Positions 1 through 7,668 of a DNA stretch of 60,100 bases are shown here, in pieces. Below the pieces are notes generated by a model. The model made no database searches. It saw only the letters and a program-made list of their open reading frames with translations, and was not told where the DNA came from. The translations under genes were made by a program, and so were the position numbers. This DNA is from an uncultured Tidjanibacter sp. (lineage in GTDB: Bacteria; Bacteroidota; Bacteroidia; Bacteroidales; Rikenellaceae). The DNA is taken from assembly GCA_947852905.1 (NCBI GenBank), contig CANTVF010000005.1:108053-168152 (forward strand), read 5' to 3'. The first letter of the stretch is position 1, and each line of letters opens with the position of its first letter.

Positions 1-813
1 ACTGTGTTTTTTGTAGTTACATTATTAATGTCATTAGCCTCTTATTATGGCATTGAACGACAGGTCAAACCTACTTGGCGTAATTTTGCTATTTGTGTAG
101 TGTTTATGATATTAACGGTAGTGCCAGCTGGATGGGTGTACGTGCATGCCGGTGTGATAAGAGATGTTCCCGAATTGAATGTAAGGAAAGGAGAGGAGCA
201 TAGAGGCATGTTTGCTGAATATTGTGATAGGGTATATGCCTATGATAAAGATTTTTCAGACTCAATTAAAGAGGATGATAAAATTAATGTTTTAGTAGAG
301 GGTGTTAGTTTTGGTCGTGATTTTGCAAATGTGTTGCTCGAATCTGATTGGGCTGATCGCATAAATCTGTCTTATATTTATTTACATGACGAAAAATATG
401 TTCAACGTTATGCCGAGTGCGACTTCTTATTTACATTTAAGAATAAACATAATGTACCACAGTATGTTTGGGATAATATAAATCCGGAAGCACAGGTGTA
501 TGGGTTGGGAACAAAGAATTTTGGGACTTGCAATGGTATAGTTTATCAACATCGTCATGATGCTGATTATTTTTCACAGACAGTTGAGATTAATAATAAT
601 TTTTATGTTGTCAATAATGATTGGAAGTCTGAATGGGGAGATTGCTATATAGATTTTTTACAGTTGTCAAGAGCTTCAGATGGAAATATCAGAGTGTTTA
701 CCGATGATGGTAAATTCATAAGTCAGGATTGTATGCATTTGACACAGGAAGGTGCACAATGGTTTGCAAAATTGATTGACTGGGAAAAATTGTTTACCTC
801 AAGCCCGATATAA
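1..813 (+). CDS. Acyltransferase-3/SGNH (OafA-like) O-acyltransferase, C-terminal part only
   Basis: The window opens inside this gene, so the start and most of the acyltransferase-3 membrane domain are missing. What remains is a last membrane segment ending in an SYYGIER-type motif, one further TM helix, then an extracytoplasmic SGNH-like domain of about 220 residues. The nucleophile block reads GVSFGRDF where the family usually has GDSHxxD, so Ser is kept but the preceding Asp is Val. The C-terminal DCMH matches the family's DxxH pair. Such enzymes O-acetylate surface polysaccharides. The gene is much more AT-rich than what follows, which suggests a transferred surface-glycan locus to the left. 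The family call is fairly firm; the substrate is unknown. Confidence 0.72.
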   Translation, partial: TVFFVVTLLMSLASYYGIERQVKPTWRNFAICVVFMILTVVPAGWVYVHAGVIRDVPELNVRKGEEHRGMFAEYCDRVYAYDKDFSDSIKEDDKINVLVEGVSFGRDFANVLLESDWADRINLSYIYLHDEKYVQRYAECDFLFTFKNKHNVPQYVWDNINPEAQVYGLGTKNFGTCNGIVYQHRHDADYFSQTVEINNNFYVVNNDWKSEWGDCYIDFLQLSRASDGNIRVFTDDGKFISQDCMHLTQEGAQWFAKLIDWEKLFTSSPI

Positions 814-850
814 TCTTGGTCGGAAAATATTTGGCGTTATGCTTTTGTAG

Positions 851-881
851 GGTGAATTTAATTTAAATTCACCTTTTTTTT
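851..881 (+). terminator. Rho-independent terminator after the acyltransferase
   Basis: A near-perfect inverted repeat (GGTGAATTTAA against TTTAAATTCACC) is followed at once by eight T residues. It lies about 40 bp past the stop codon of the acyltransferase gene. Confidence 0.85.
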
Positions 882-923
882 GTTCTTTGTGTTTATTTGT
901 TGGAAATAATCAACTGTTTGGAG

Positions 924-954
924 TTGGTTTTGGCTTAAATTTCATATATATTTG
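924..954 (+). promoter_or_regulatory. Bacteroidetes-type promoter for the 188-aa barrel protein
   Basis: TTG at 924-926 and TATATTTG at 947-954 are separated by 20 bp, matching the TTTG/TAnnTTTG consensus of the Bacteroidetes primary sigma factor. The start codon of the next gene is about 98 bp downstream. Confidence 0.6.
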
Positions 955-1051
955 TATTAAAGCGAAGAGGATCAAGCTGTTGTGGTGGTATGTCATTAGC
1001 TGAAACTGTTTGTATTTGTTTGATTATTACTAACTTAATGTAACCGTAACT

Positions 1052-1618
1052 ATGAAGAAAACTTTATTGATTATCGCGTTGGCTTTCGCTTCAGTAATGT
1101 CGGCATCGGCGCAAGAGCCGCAGACGTTGGAGAAAAAACTATGGCCACATGCGCAGGAGAAAGGGTTTCAGTTCCTTATAGGGTATCATGGTACTACCTG
1201 TAGCCCATTTAACTTCAATCCTGAATTTTCTACCATGAGTTTGGAATTTGCTCCGGGATATGCTTTCAATAGGGTGCTTTCTGTCAGGTTACCGATTGCC
1301 GGCGTCTATGAATTATATCAGAACGGTTCTTCGAGGACGTTCGAACATAACATTATGATGATAGGGGCTGCTGTGGCCTATCAGCCGTTCGTGTTTCCGT
1401 ATATAGGCGGCGGGCTTGAATTCGTGGCAGGTTTCGGCGGAACGGTTACCGGCGAATCGTCGAAATATCTGTATTATGATTTAGGGGTCGATTTCCATTT
1501 CGGTGGAGGTTTGAGTGACATTAATTTCGGAATCGGATTCCGTTATTACCAGTCCATGGCCCCGGCTTTCAAAAACAGGCCTACAATGTACACCTCCATA
1601 GGGTATAGGTTTAATTGA
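1052..1618 (+). CDS. Small outer-membrane beta-barrel protein, unknown function
   Basis: This 188-residue protein has a clear N-terminal signal peptide (MKKTLLIIALAFASVMSASA, cleavage near AQE). The mature part is rich in alternating aromatic and glycine residues (VAYQPFVFPYIGGGLEF, FGIGFRYYQS) and ends in GYRFN, a terminal aromatic typical of outer-membrane barrels. It looks like the porin-family/OmpA-like small barrels of Bacteroidetes, with perhaps eight strands. It stands alone, with its own upstream promoter and a hairpin behind it. No ligand or function can be read from the sequence. Confidence 0.7.
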   Translation: MKKTLLIIALAFASVMSASAQEPQTLEKKLWPHAQEKGFQFLIGYHGTTCSPFNFNPEFSTMSLEFAPGYAFNRVLSVRLPIAGVYELYQNGSSRTFEHNIMMIGAAVAYQPFVFPYIGGGLEFVAGFGGTVTGESSKYLYYDLGVDFHFGGGLSDINFGIGFRYYQSMAPAFKNRPTMYTSIGYRFN

Positions 1619-1637
1619 TGTAAGTTTGATCGAGATT

Positions 1638-1666
1638 ACGAACGCCGCCTTAGGAGCGGCGTTCGT
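1638..1666 (+). terminator. Terminator-like hairpin after the barrel gene
   Basis: ACGAACGCCGC at 1638-1648 pairs perfectly with GCGGCGTTCGT at 1656-1666 around a 7-nt loop, 20 bp beyond the stop codon. There is no U-run behind it (CGTTATG), so it may act as a 3' stabilising stem instead of an intrinsic terminator. Confidence 0.5.
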
Positions 1667-1879
1667 CGTTATGTGGATGTGGTGGCGGCTGCTGGTAACG
1701 CCGTTATACGGTTACCGGAGAGTGCGGGGCTGTCGGTCGGATATGTGAACGTCAGGTTAATAAAATATTTCATATGAAATAAATTTTGCTTGGGAAGGTT
1801 TGTGTGAAAGGTATTTTTATTGGTATTGTACGATTTGTGTGATTGATGTATTGTCGATTGAAAATATTTTTCATGCTCA

Positions 1880-1911
1880 TTTGGCTGTCCGGAAATTTTT
1901 TTTCAAATTTG
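1880..1911 (+). promoter_or_regulatory. Promoter of tnaA
   Basis: TTTG at 1880-1883, then a 20-bp spacer, then CAAATTTG at 1904-1911. The second element departs from TAnnTTTG only in its first base. Transcription should start near 1917, giving a leader of about 57 nt. That is too short for an E. coli tnaC-style regulatory peptide region. Confidence 0.6.
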
Positions 1912-1973
1912 TAGTATCGCAATATTAGTATTGTACGATCAATCTTTAAACGACTTTAAAAAATAGCGACATT

Positions 1974-3353
1974 ATGGAATTACCATTTGCAGAATCGTGG
2001 AAAATAAAGATGGTGGAGCCTATCCGCAAAAGCACGCGTGAAGAGCGTGAAAGGTGGATCAAGGAAGCCAATTACAACGTGTTCCAGCTCAAGGCCGAAA
2101 ATGTTTACATAGACTGTATCACCGACTCGGGTACGGGTGCCATGAGCGACCGTCAGTGGGCTGCGCTCATGCTCGGCGACGAAAGTTATGCCGGTGCTAC
2201 TTCGTTTTTCAAACTGAAAGAGGTCATTACGCGTCTTACCGGTTTCGAATATGTCATACCTACTCATCAAGGTCGCGCTGCCGAGAACGTGCTTTTCTCG
2301 TATCTCGTGCATGAGGGCGACATAGTTCCCGGCAACTCGCATTTCGATACTACGAAGGGGCATATCGAAGGCCGTCATGCCACGGCTCTCGACTGCACCA
2401 TCGACGAGGCTAAGGATACGCAGCTCGAAATACCTTTCAAAGGTAACGTGGATCCCAAGAAACTCGAAAAGGCTCTTGCCGAACATGCCGACAAGATACC
2501 GTTCATTATCGTGACGATTACCAACAATACCGCAGGCGGTCAGCCCGTATCCATGCAGAACCTGCGCGAGGTGAGGGCTATCGCCGACAAATACAAAAAG
2601 CCTGTATTGTTCGACTCCGCACGTTTCGCCGAGAACGCCTACTTTATCAAGACTCGCGAGAAAGGTTATGCCGACAAGACCATTAAGGAGATCGCTCGCG
2701 AAATGTTCGATCTGGCTGACGGTATGACCATGAGCGCCAAGAAAGACGGTATCGTGAACATGGGCGGTTTCATCGCCACCCGTAGGGAAGACTGGTACGA
2801 AGGCGCCAAAGGTTATTGTATCCAGTACGAAGGTTATCTCACTTACGGCGGTATGAACGGTCGCGACATGAACGCACTCGCTGTAGGTCTGGACGAAAAT
2901 ACAGAGTTCGACAATCTCGAGACCCGTATCAAACAGGTGGAATATCTGGCTAAACGTCTCGACGAATTCGGTATTCCCTATCAGCGTCCCGCCGGCGGTC
3001 ACGCCATTTTCGTGGATGCGAGCAAGGTGTTGACGCATGTTCCGAAAGAGGAATTCCCGGCTCAGACTCTGACCGTGGAACTCTATCTCGAAGCCGGTAT
3101 CCGCGGTTGCGAAATCGGCTATATCCTTGCCGACCGCGATCCGGTTACGCGTGAAAACCGTTTCGGCGGTCTCGACCTGTTGCGTCTTTGCGTACCGCGT
3201 CGCGTGTACACCAACAACCATATGGACGTGATCGCAGTAGCTCTCAAGAACGTATTCGATCGCCGTGAACAGATCACACGCGGTATGGAGATCGTTTGGG
3301 AGGCGGAACTTCTGCGTCACTTCACCGTGAAACTCAAACCCGCCGGAAAATAA
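1974..3353 (+). CDS. tnaA: Tryptophanase (tryptophan indole-lyase)
   Basis: This is a PLP-dependent beta-lyase of 459 residues that splits L-tryptophan into indole, pyruvate and ammonia. Family blocks are plain: TDSGTGAMSD, PTHQGR, DSARFAENAYFIK, and the PLP-lysine block MSAKKDG (Lys257 by the family pattern). Two positions separate tryptophanase from tyrosine phenol-lyase. Asp125 in HFDTTKGH matches the tryptophanase Asp where phenol-lyases have Thr. CEIG replaces the MERG of phenol-lyases, which carries the phenol-binding Arg. Both favour tryptophan. No transporter (tnaB) or leader peptide gene (tnaC) adjoins it. The ATG is chosen for its fit to the family N-terminus and the promoter just upstream. 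Indole made by gut Bacteroidales is a known host and microbial signal. Confidence 0.95.
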   Translation: MELPFAESWKIKMVEPIRKSTREERERWIKEANYNVFQLKAENVYIDCITDSGTGAMSDRQWAALMLGDESYAGATSFFKLKEVITRLTGFEYVIPTHQGRAAENVLFSYLVHEGDIVPGNSHFDTTKGHIEGRHATALDCTIDEAKDTQLEIPFKGNVDPKKLEKALAEHADKIPFIIVTITNNTAGGQPVSMQNLREVRAIADKYKKPVLFDSARFAENAYFIKTREKGYADKTIKEIAREMFDLADGMTMSAKKDGIVNMGGFIATRREDWYEGAKGYCIQYEGYLTYGGMNGRDMNALAVGLDENTEFDNLETRIKQVEYLAKRLDEFGIPYQRPAGGHAIFVDASKVLTHVPKEEFPAQTLTVELYLEAGIRGCEIGYILADRDPVTRENRFGGLDLLRLCVPRRVYTNNHMDVIAVALKNVFDRREQITRGMEIVWEAELLRHFTVKLKPAGK

Positions 3354-3375
3354 TCCGGATTGTAGGGATAATTCT

Positions 3376-3403
3376 TGCACGGCGTCCGTTTATGCGGGCG
3401 CCG
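3376..3403 (+). terminator. Possible terminator hairpin after tnaA
   Basis: CACGGCGTCCG at 3376-3386 can pair with GCGGGCGCCGTG ending at 3403, about 25 bp past the tnaA stop. Only a weak T-rich tail (CCGTTTTCGG) follows, so the call is tentative. The rest of 3404-3632 shows no gene. Confidence 0.35.
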
Positions 3404-3632
3404 TGTCCGTTTTCGGATATTCGCGAAGGAGCGAGAGCCACTGTGCAGTGTCGGAATGCTGTAATGTTTGTCGTTTGAGACGTTTGCTTATGTTGTGGGG
3501 AATGAATACTTTTGTCCGTGTGCAGCTGTTGTCGTGGTCGCCGGAACGATGCGGTTTTCAAGGCCGACGAGTGTCCGGGCGCTCGTCGTAGGTATCGGGC
3601 ACATGCAAGGATAATGATATACGAGGTAAAAT

Positions 3633-4406
3633 ATGCAGGATGTAAGGGCTAAGAAAGCGTTGGGGCAGCATTTCCTGACCGATGCTAATATAGCTTCCGG
3701 AATAGCCGGCGCGCTTTCGGGCGGAGGCGATGTGCTGGAGGTTGGATGCGGAACGGGAATGTTGACTAAATTCCTGCTGGAGAGGAACGATATTACGCTG
3801 TACGGCGCGGAGGTGGATAAGGAGAGTATAGAGTATTTGCATGAGCATTATCCCGCTTTTGCTCCGAGACTGTTCAACGGCGATTTTCTGAAGATGCCGT
3901 TGGCGGATATGTTTCCGTCGGGGGTTAAGGTTATCGGTAATTTCCCGTACAACATATCGTCCCAGATATTTTTCAAGATTCTCGATAACCGCGATCTCGT
4001 TCCGGAGTGCGTCGGTATGGTGCAGAAAGAGGTGGCGGTGCGTATGGCGGAGCCTCCCGGCAGCCGGGAATACGGCATACTGAGCGTGTTGTTGCAGGCG
4101 TGGTACGATATAGAGTATCTCTTTACCGTTCATGAACATGTGTTCAACCCGCCCCCTAAGGTCAAGAGCGCTGTGGTGCGCCTGCGTCGTAACGGTACGG
4201 AGAGTCTCGGTTGCGACGAGGTTTTGTTCGTGCGTGTCGTGAAGACGGCGTTCGGACAGCGTCGCAAAATGTTGAAGAATCCTCTGAAAGCCGTGTTCGG
4301 CGATTTCGGCGGAGAGGAACATAGGTTTTTCACGCAGCGTGCCGAGACTCTCTCGGTGGCCGATTTCGTGGAATTGACCGATTGGGTCGCCAGACATCGG
4401 CGGTAG
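3633..4406 (+). CDS. rsmA: 16S rRNA (adenine1518-N6/adenine1519-N6)-dimethyltransferase RsmA/KsgA
   Basis: This 257-residue SAM-dependent enzyme dimethylates two adjacent adenines in the 3' hairpin of 16S rRNA during late 30S assembly. Visible motifs are KKALGQHFLTD near the start, the SAM-binding VLEVGCGTGMLT (motif I), and the catalytic GNFPYNISSQI (motif IV, N-F-P-Y). A C-terminal PPPKVKSAVVRL block is typical of KsgA. Length is normal and the gene looks intact. It appears to be monocistronic, about 280 bp after tnaA. Confidence 0.95.
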   Translation: MQDVRAKKALGQHFLTDANIASGIAGALSGGGDVLEVGCGTGMLTKFLLERNDITLYGAEVDKESIEYLHEHYPAFAPRLFNGDFLKMPLADMFPSGVKVIGNFPYNISSQIFFKILDNRDLVPECVGMVQKEVAVRMAEPPGSREYGILSVLLQAWYDIEYLFTVHEHVFNPPPKVKSAVVRLRRNGTESLGCDEVLFVRVVKTAFGQRRKMLKNPLKAVFGDFGGEEHRFFTQRAETLSVADFVELTDWVARHRR

Positions 4407-4917
4407 TGTATGGCGCTGCGTAAGAGAACATTTGCGGACGCCGTGCTTGTGATACGAGAATGTGCGGATACAGTATGAAAGTCGGACAGCGTCCGGTACG
4501 GTATTGCACCGAGGAAACTTTTGCAAATTTGTGATTATAAGAGAATAACGATTGTGAACTTCGTCGCGGGCAGCATAGATGCGGAGATGTATTGACGACC
4601 GATTTCTTATTGTCGCTGCGGTAGGAAGGTGTTATGTGAACGGGCGGCCGGTGGGAAATGTGTTGCCGGTAAACGGCCCGCAAGTCGTAAATGATGCTGT
4701 TTTTCATGGATTTTATGGCATTTTGACGGGATGCGTTGAGGAGGACAGTCTCTGCGGATTCTGTTTGAAAAGACGATGTTGACGATGCGGTTTCGTGTCG
4801 TCATGAAAAAATTTTTGTCGGATGCAACATTTGATCCCTTTGCTGCATCTTATTGGTAGAAACAGTATCGCGGTGCTGGCAGATATGGGCAGAACGCGGT
4901 AATTACGTTGGTGAATT
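4407..4917. other. Gene-free stretch between rsmA and the rSAM/lipoprotein cassette
   Basis: No convincing gene is seen in about 510 bp. It holds an imperfect dyad (GATGCAAC at 4821-4828, GCTGCATC at 4842-4849) some 70 bp before the cassette, which could be an operator or a weak stem. No good TTTG-N20-TAnnTTTG promoter was recognised for the cassette. Confidence 0.4.
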
Positions 4918-5358
4918 ATGTGGAATAAAATGTTATTCAAATTATTGGCTTTGCTGGGATTCGCCGGTGTGGCATCGAGTTGCGAAACTGTCAGGGTTGC
5001 GCCCGCTGAATATGGTACTCCATATGCCGAGTATACTGTCAAAGGTCGGGTTACCGACCGTAACGACCGGCCCTTGGAAAATGTGACGGTACGTGTTTCG
5101 AGCGGTCAGAACGGAGTAGAGTGGTGGGAGGAATATGCAGACAGGACGGACGCTTCCGGTGTGTATCTCGTCGAGTTCGGGGATTTCCCGGCACAGACCA
5201 TAGTCGTCAACGCTACGGATACGGGCGGCGTGTATGAACAGCAGACGCAGCAAGTCGTTCTCGATGCCGATGATTTCGAGGGAAGCGACGGTTGGAATCG
5301 CGGACACGCTACCGTTACCGTGGACATGGTGCTTGCTGAAAAGGATTCAGGCGAATAG
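4918..5358 (+). CDS. rSAM-associated putative lipoprotein (rSAM/lipoprotein system, first copy)
   Basis: This 146-residue lipoprotein has a short hydrophobic leader and the lipobox GVASSC (Cys22). It then carries the block EYGTPYAEYTVKGRV, which recalls the small lipoproteins encoded beside a radical SAM enzyme in Bacteroidetes (TIGR04134-type). The remainder resembles a carboxypeptidase-regulatory-like/Ig fold (VTDRNDRPLENVTVRVS). The gene lies 10 bp before a second lipoprotein gene, which overlaps the radical SAM gene, so the three form one operon. In published family descriptions the lipoprotein is the presumed partner or substrate of the enzyme; no modification has been established as far as I know. 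Confidence 0.75.
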   Translation: MWNKMLFKLLALLGFAGVASSCETVRVAPAEYGTPYAEYTVKGRVTDRNDRPLENVTVRVSSGQNGVEWWEEYADRTDASGVYLVEFGDFPAQTIVVNATDTGGVYEQQTQQVVLDADDFEGSDGWNRGHATVTVDMVLAEKDSGE

Positions 5359-5368
5359 AGTTTGACGT

Positions 5369-5899
5369 ATGCGATTCGGATTTATAGATAGAATTTCAAT
5401 GGTTGCCGTAGTGGTATCGTGTCTGAGGAGACTTATCGTTGTGCTGACGGTTTTAGTGGCCGTTATGGTTGTGCCTGTGGGGTGTACGGTGGAGAAAAGT
5501 ACGGAGGACGGTGCCGGCGGAAACTTATATCCTCCGGAGGAGGATAGTTCGGAACGTTATCTCGATGTTTCGCTTGACGGCAGGGTGTGTCGTATCGACG
5601 AGTCGGGAAATACTGTACCTGTGGCAGGGCTTACGGTGACAATGAAAGATGCCAAGGGATTGGCTGTCGGATCTGTCGAGACCTCGGAGTTCGGCCGTTA
5701 TTTCATTCAGCAGGAGGACGTCGCGGTCGGCGATTATTGGGAGATGCATGTCTATGTGGAGGTGGCCGACTTTCGCGAAGGTGCCGAAATGCCCATGTAC
5801 GAGCCGCGGCGTGTATTGAAACAGATTGTAAATGCGCCCGGGGGCGTTGCCGTGCTTACCATGGACGATATCATAATTGCCGACGATTTTCAACGATGA
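5369..5899 (+). CDS. Second, divergent lipoprotein of the rSAM/lipoprotein cassette
   Basis: The protein has 176 residues with a long hydrophobic N-terminal segment ending in VPVGC, a plausible lipobox (Cys39). The mature part has a low-complexity acidic linker (EDSSERYLD) and then a carboxypeptidase-regulatory-like fold (VAGLTVTMKDAKGL, FGRYFIQQEDV) like the first lipoprotein, but without the EYGTPYA block. Its stop overlaps the radical SAM start (ATGA), which implies translational coupling. The N-terminus before the membrane segment is longer than usual for a lipoprotein, so a later start is possible, although ATG at 5369 fits the tight spacing best. Confidence 0.65.
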   Translation: MRFGFIDRISMVAVVVSCLRRLIVVLTVLVAVMVVPVGCTVEKSTEDGAGGNLYPPEEDSSERYLDVSLDGRVCRIDESGNTVPVAGLTVTMKDAKGLAVGSVETSEFGRYFIQQEDVAVGDYWEMHVYVEVADFREGAEMPMYEPRRVLKQIVNAPGGVAVLTMDDIIIADDFQR

Positions 5900-6963
5900 G
5901 TGGATTGGGTTTACGCAGGCGTTTGGCCCTCGATATTTTCGCGGGGCTTCATGACAAGACGATTGCCGCCCATGAGTTGCGTACGCTTTTCTGGGAGTGT
6001 ACTCTACGTTGTAACCTCTCCTGCCGTCATTGCGGGAGCGATTGCAAGGCTGTCGCCGGGGTGAAGGATATGCCTGCGGCGGATTTTCTGCGAGTAGTGG
6101 ATTCCATAACTCCGCATGTGGATACGCATAGGGTTATGGTGGTCATTACGGGCGGAGAGCCTTTGATGCGTCGCGATCTGGAGCAGGTCGGCCGGGCGTT
6201 GTACGACAGGGAGTATCCGTGGGGAGTGGTTACTAACGGCATGTTGCTCGACGAGAGGCGTCTGGATTCGTTGCAGCGTGCCGGTATACATGCCGTTACC
6301 GTCAGTTTGGACGGATTTCGCGAATCGCACAACTATATGCGTCGTAACGAGCGTAGTTTCGATAACGCTTTGCGCGGCATAAGGTTGTTGTCTCGAGCCG
6401 ATGAACTTATCTTCGACGTGGTGACGTGCGCCAATCGTGACAATCTCGATGCGCTCGGTGAATTCAAGGAGATGTTGATCGGCGAGGGAGTCAAGTCATG
6501 GCGTATCTTCACCGTATTTCCGGTAGGGCGTGGGGCTGACGATCCGTGTCTTCAGCTCGACGGAGGGGAGTTCCGTCGCCTGATGGAATTTATCGCGGCT
6601 ACCCGTCGCGAAGGCCGTATACATGTATGCTACGGTTGCGAGGGATTTCTTGGGCGTTACGAGGGCGAGGTGCGGGATTCGTTTTACAGTTGCAACGCCG
6701 GGGTATCCACCGCCGGAATAAGGATCGACGGCTCCATCTCCGGTTGTACGAGCATCAGGGCCGACTTCGATCAGGGCAATATATATTCCGATGATTTCAT
6801 GACCGTGTGGAACGAACGCTACGTGCCTTATCGTGACAGGGTGTGGATGCGTCGCGGTGAGTGTGCCGACTGCAAAATGTTCCGATATTGCCGCGGCAAC
6901 GGTATGCATTTGCGCGACGGCGAAGGAAACCTTCTTGTCTGCCATTACAAGAAAACGTTATGA
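5896..6963 (+). CDS. Radical SAM/SPASM enzyme of the rSAM/lipoprotein system
   Basis: A 355-residue radical SAM protein. Its 4Fe-4S motif C39-NLS-C43-RH-C46 is followed by ITGGEP (SAM-binding GGE), VTNGMLLD and VSLDGF. The C-terminal part has further cysteines (YSCNAG, SGCTS, then ECADCKMFRYC and LVCHYK), which is the SPASM/twitch pattern for auxiliary iron-sulfur clusters used by peptide-modifying enzymes. Start chosen at the ATG overlapping the preceding stop by one base; the same frame stays open further upstream but there it overlaps the lipoprotein gene. Context matches the TIGR04133-type enzyme paired with lipoproteins. The reaction is unknown; modification of a lipoprotein partner is inferred. 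Confidence 0.85.
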   Translation: MSGLGLRRRLALDIFAGLHDKTIAAHELRTLFWECTLRCNLSCRHCGSDCKAVAGVKDMPAADFLRVVDSITPHVDTHRVMVVITGGEPLMRRDLEQVGRALYDREYPWGVVTNGMLLDERRLDSLQRAGIHAVTVSLDGFRESHNYMRRNERSFDNALRGIRLLSRADELIFDVVTCANRDNLDALGEFKEMLIGEGVKSWRIFTVFPVGRGADDPCLQLDGGEFRRLMEFIAATRREGRIHVCYGCEGFLGRYEGEVRDSFYSCNAGVSTAGIRIDGSISGCTSIRADFDQGNIYSDDFMTVWNERYVPYRDRVWMRRGECADCKMFRYCRGNGMHLRDGEGNLLVCHYKKTL

Positions 6964-6969
6964 TGCGTA

Positions 6970-7314
6970 TTATGCCTTGTGGCGGCATTCCGATGAACGG
7001 TTGTAGCATGTCCGGATGTGGGTGTTAAGTTGCACAATCTCATGTATTGAGGCAGTACATTGCGTGCATGACATATGATCTTCTGAACACAGGACGGTCG
7101 AAGAGGTTGCGGAGTGGATTTCTTCGGCGCTGCGTGAGCGATGCGACATTGTTCTGTTTGATTTTTTCTGTCGCATTTTTCCCGAAGCATGGTCGAAAGC
7201 GTTGAATCCGATATACCATTCCTTGCCGGTATATAACAGGGGATACGTGTACTGAAGAATTTCCTTAACTGAAGAATTTGTACTGACTGAAGACAACGTT
7301 TTACATTTCTTCAT
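6970..7314 (-). pseudogene. Degraded N-terminus of a tyrosine recombinase (integrase) next to tRNA-Pro
   Basis: The first ~50 residues (to about 7165) contain LLYTGKEWYIGFNAFDHAS followed by GKMRQKK. That closely resembles the arm-binding N-terminus of Bacteroidetes tyrosine recombinases (xWYVxFxxYDPxxxKMRRKRI). After that the frame continues for about 60 residues with no integrase similarity and stops; the core-binding and catalytic R-H-R-Y domains are absent. It begins 128 bp from the 3' end of the tRNA-Pro gene and points away from it, the usual geometry of an integrated element. I read this as the remnant of a lost integrative element. The other two frames show no clear continuation. Confidence 0.55.
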
Positions 7315-7334
7315 GCGATGAAATGCAAAACGTT
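7295..7334. repeat. Imperfect palindrome overlapping the integrase-remnant start
   Basis: AACGTTTTACATTTC on the left mirrors GAAATGCAAAACGTT on the right around TTCATGCGAT, with few mismatches. It spans the start codon of the integrase remnant and could be an operator or recombinase-binding site. Near it, at about 7371-7389, CCCGATTTTGTCCCG carries repeated GGGACAA half-sites on the minus strand. Confidence 0.45.
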
Positions 7335-7395
7335 GATAATCAAAAGTATTCCCGAAGCGTCGTCAAATTGTCCCGATTTTGTCCCGGCACTATCT

Positions 7396-7442
7396 ACGAC
7401 CAACCCCGTAAACCGTCATTTGTCAACGATTTACGGGGTTGT
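7396..7442 (-). terminator. Hairpin immediately downstream of tRNA-Pro
   Basis: CCAACCCCGTAAA and TTTACGGGGTTG form a 12-bp stem around a ~16-nt loop directly behind the tRNA 3' end on the minus strand. There is no T-run, so it may be a processing or terminator stem, or part of the attachment region of the lost element. Confidence 0.45.
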
Positions 7443-7520
7443 TGGTCGGGATGAAAGGATTCGAACCTTCGACCTCCACGTCCCGAACGTGGCGCGCTAA
7501 CCGGGCTGCGCTACATCCCG
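7443..7520 (-). tRNA. tRNA-Pro(CGG)
   Basis: On the minus strand the acceptor arms CGGGATG and CATCCCG pair perfectly, with discriminator A and an encoded CCA. The D-arm region is GCGCAGCCCGGTTAGCGC, the anticodon stem CCACG/CGTGG encloses TTCGGGA (anticodon CGG), and the T-loop is GGTTCGAATCC. The tRNA reads CCG proline codons. A promoter element sits just upstream and an integrase remnant just downstream, so its 3' end is a likely past attachment site. Confidence 0.95.
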
Positions 7521-7536
7521 CTCTTTTAAAGCGATG

Positions 7537-7544
7537 CAAAGATA
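7537..7544 (-). promoter_or_regulatory. -7 element of the tRNA-Pro promoter
   Basis: CAAAGATA on the plus strand reads TAtcTTTG on the minus strand, a full match to TAnnTTTG, 17 bp upstream of the tRNA 5' end. No convincing -33 TTTG was found at the expected distance. Confidence 0.55.
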
Positions 7545-7668
7545 GTAAAATATCCGTACTTGAATAACATTTGCATTAAAAAAAGTTAGGTATGTTCCCA
7601 ATTTGCTTTGTTTGCAGTACGGCCGGCAGAGTGGAGCGGTCTTTGTGGCGAGGTGTCCGGGTATCGGT

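Noticed and set aside
1980-3380. A 466-codon open frame on the minus strand across tnaA
   Set aside because: It is antisense to a gene with complete tryptophanase motifs. Its translation has no recognisable domain, and the openness follows from the codon bias of the real gene.
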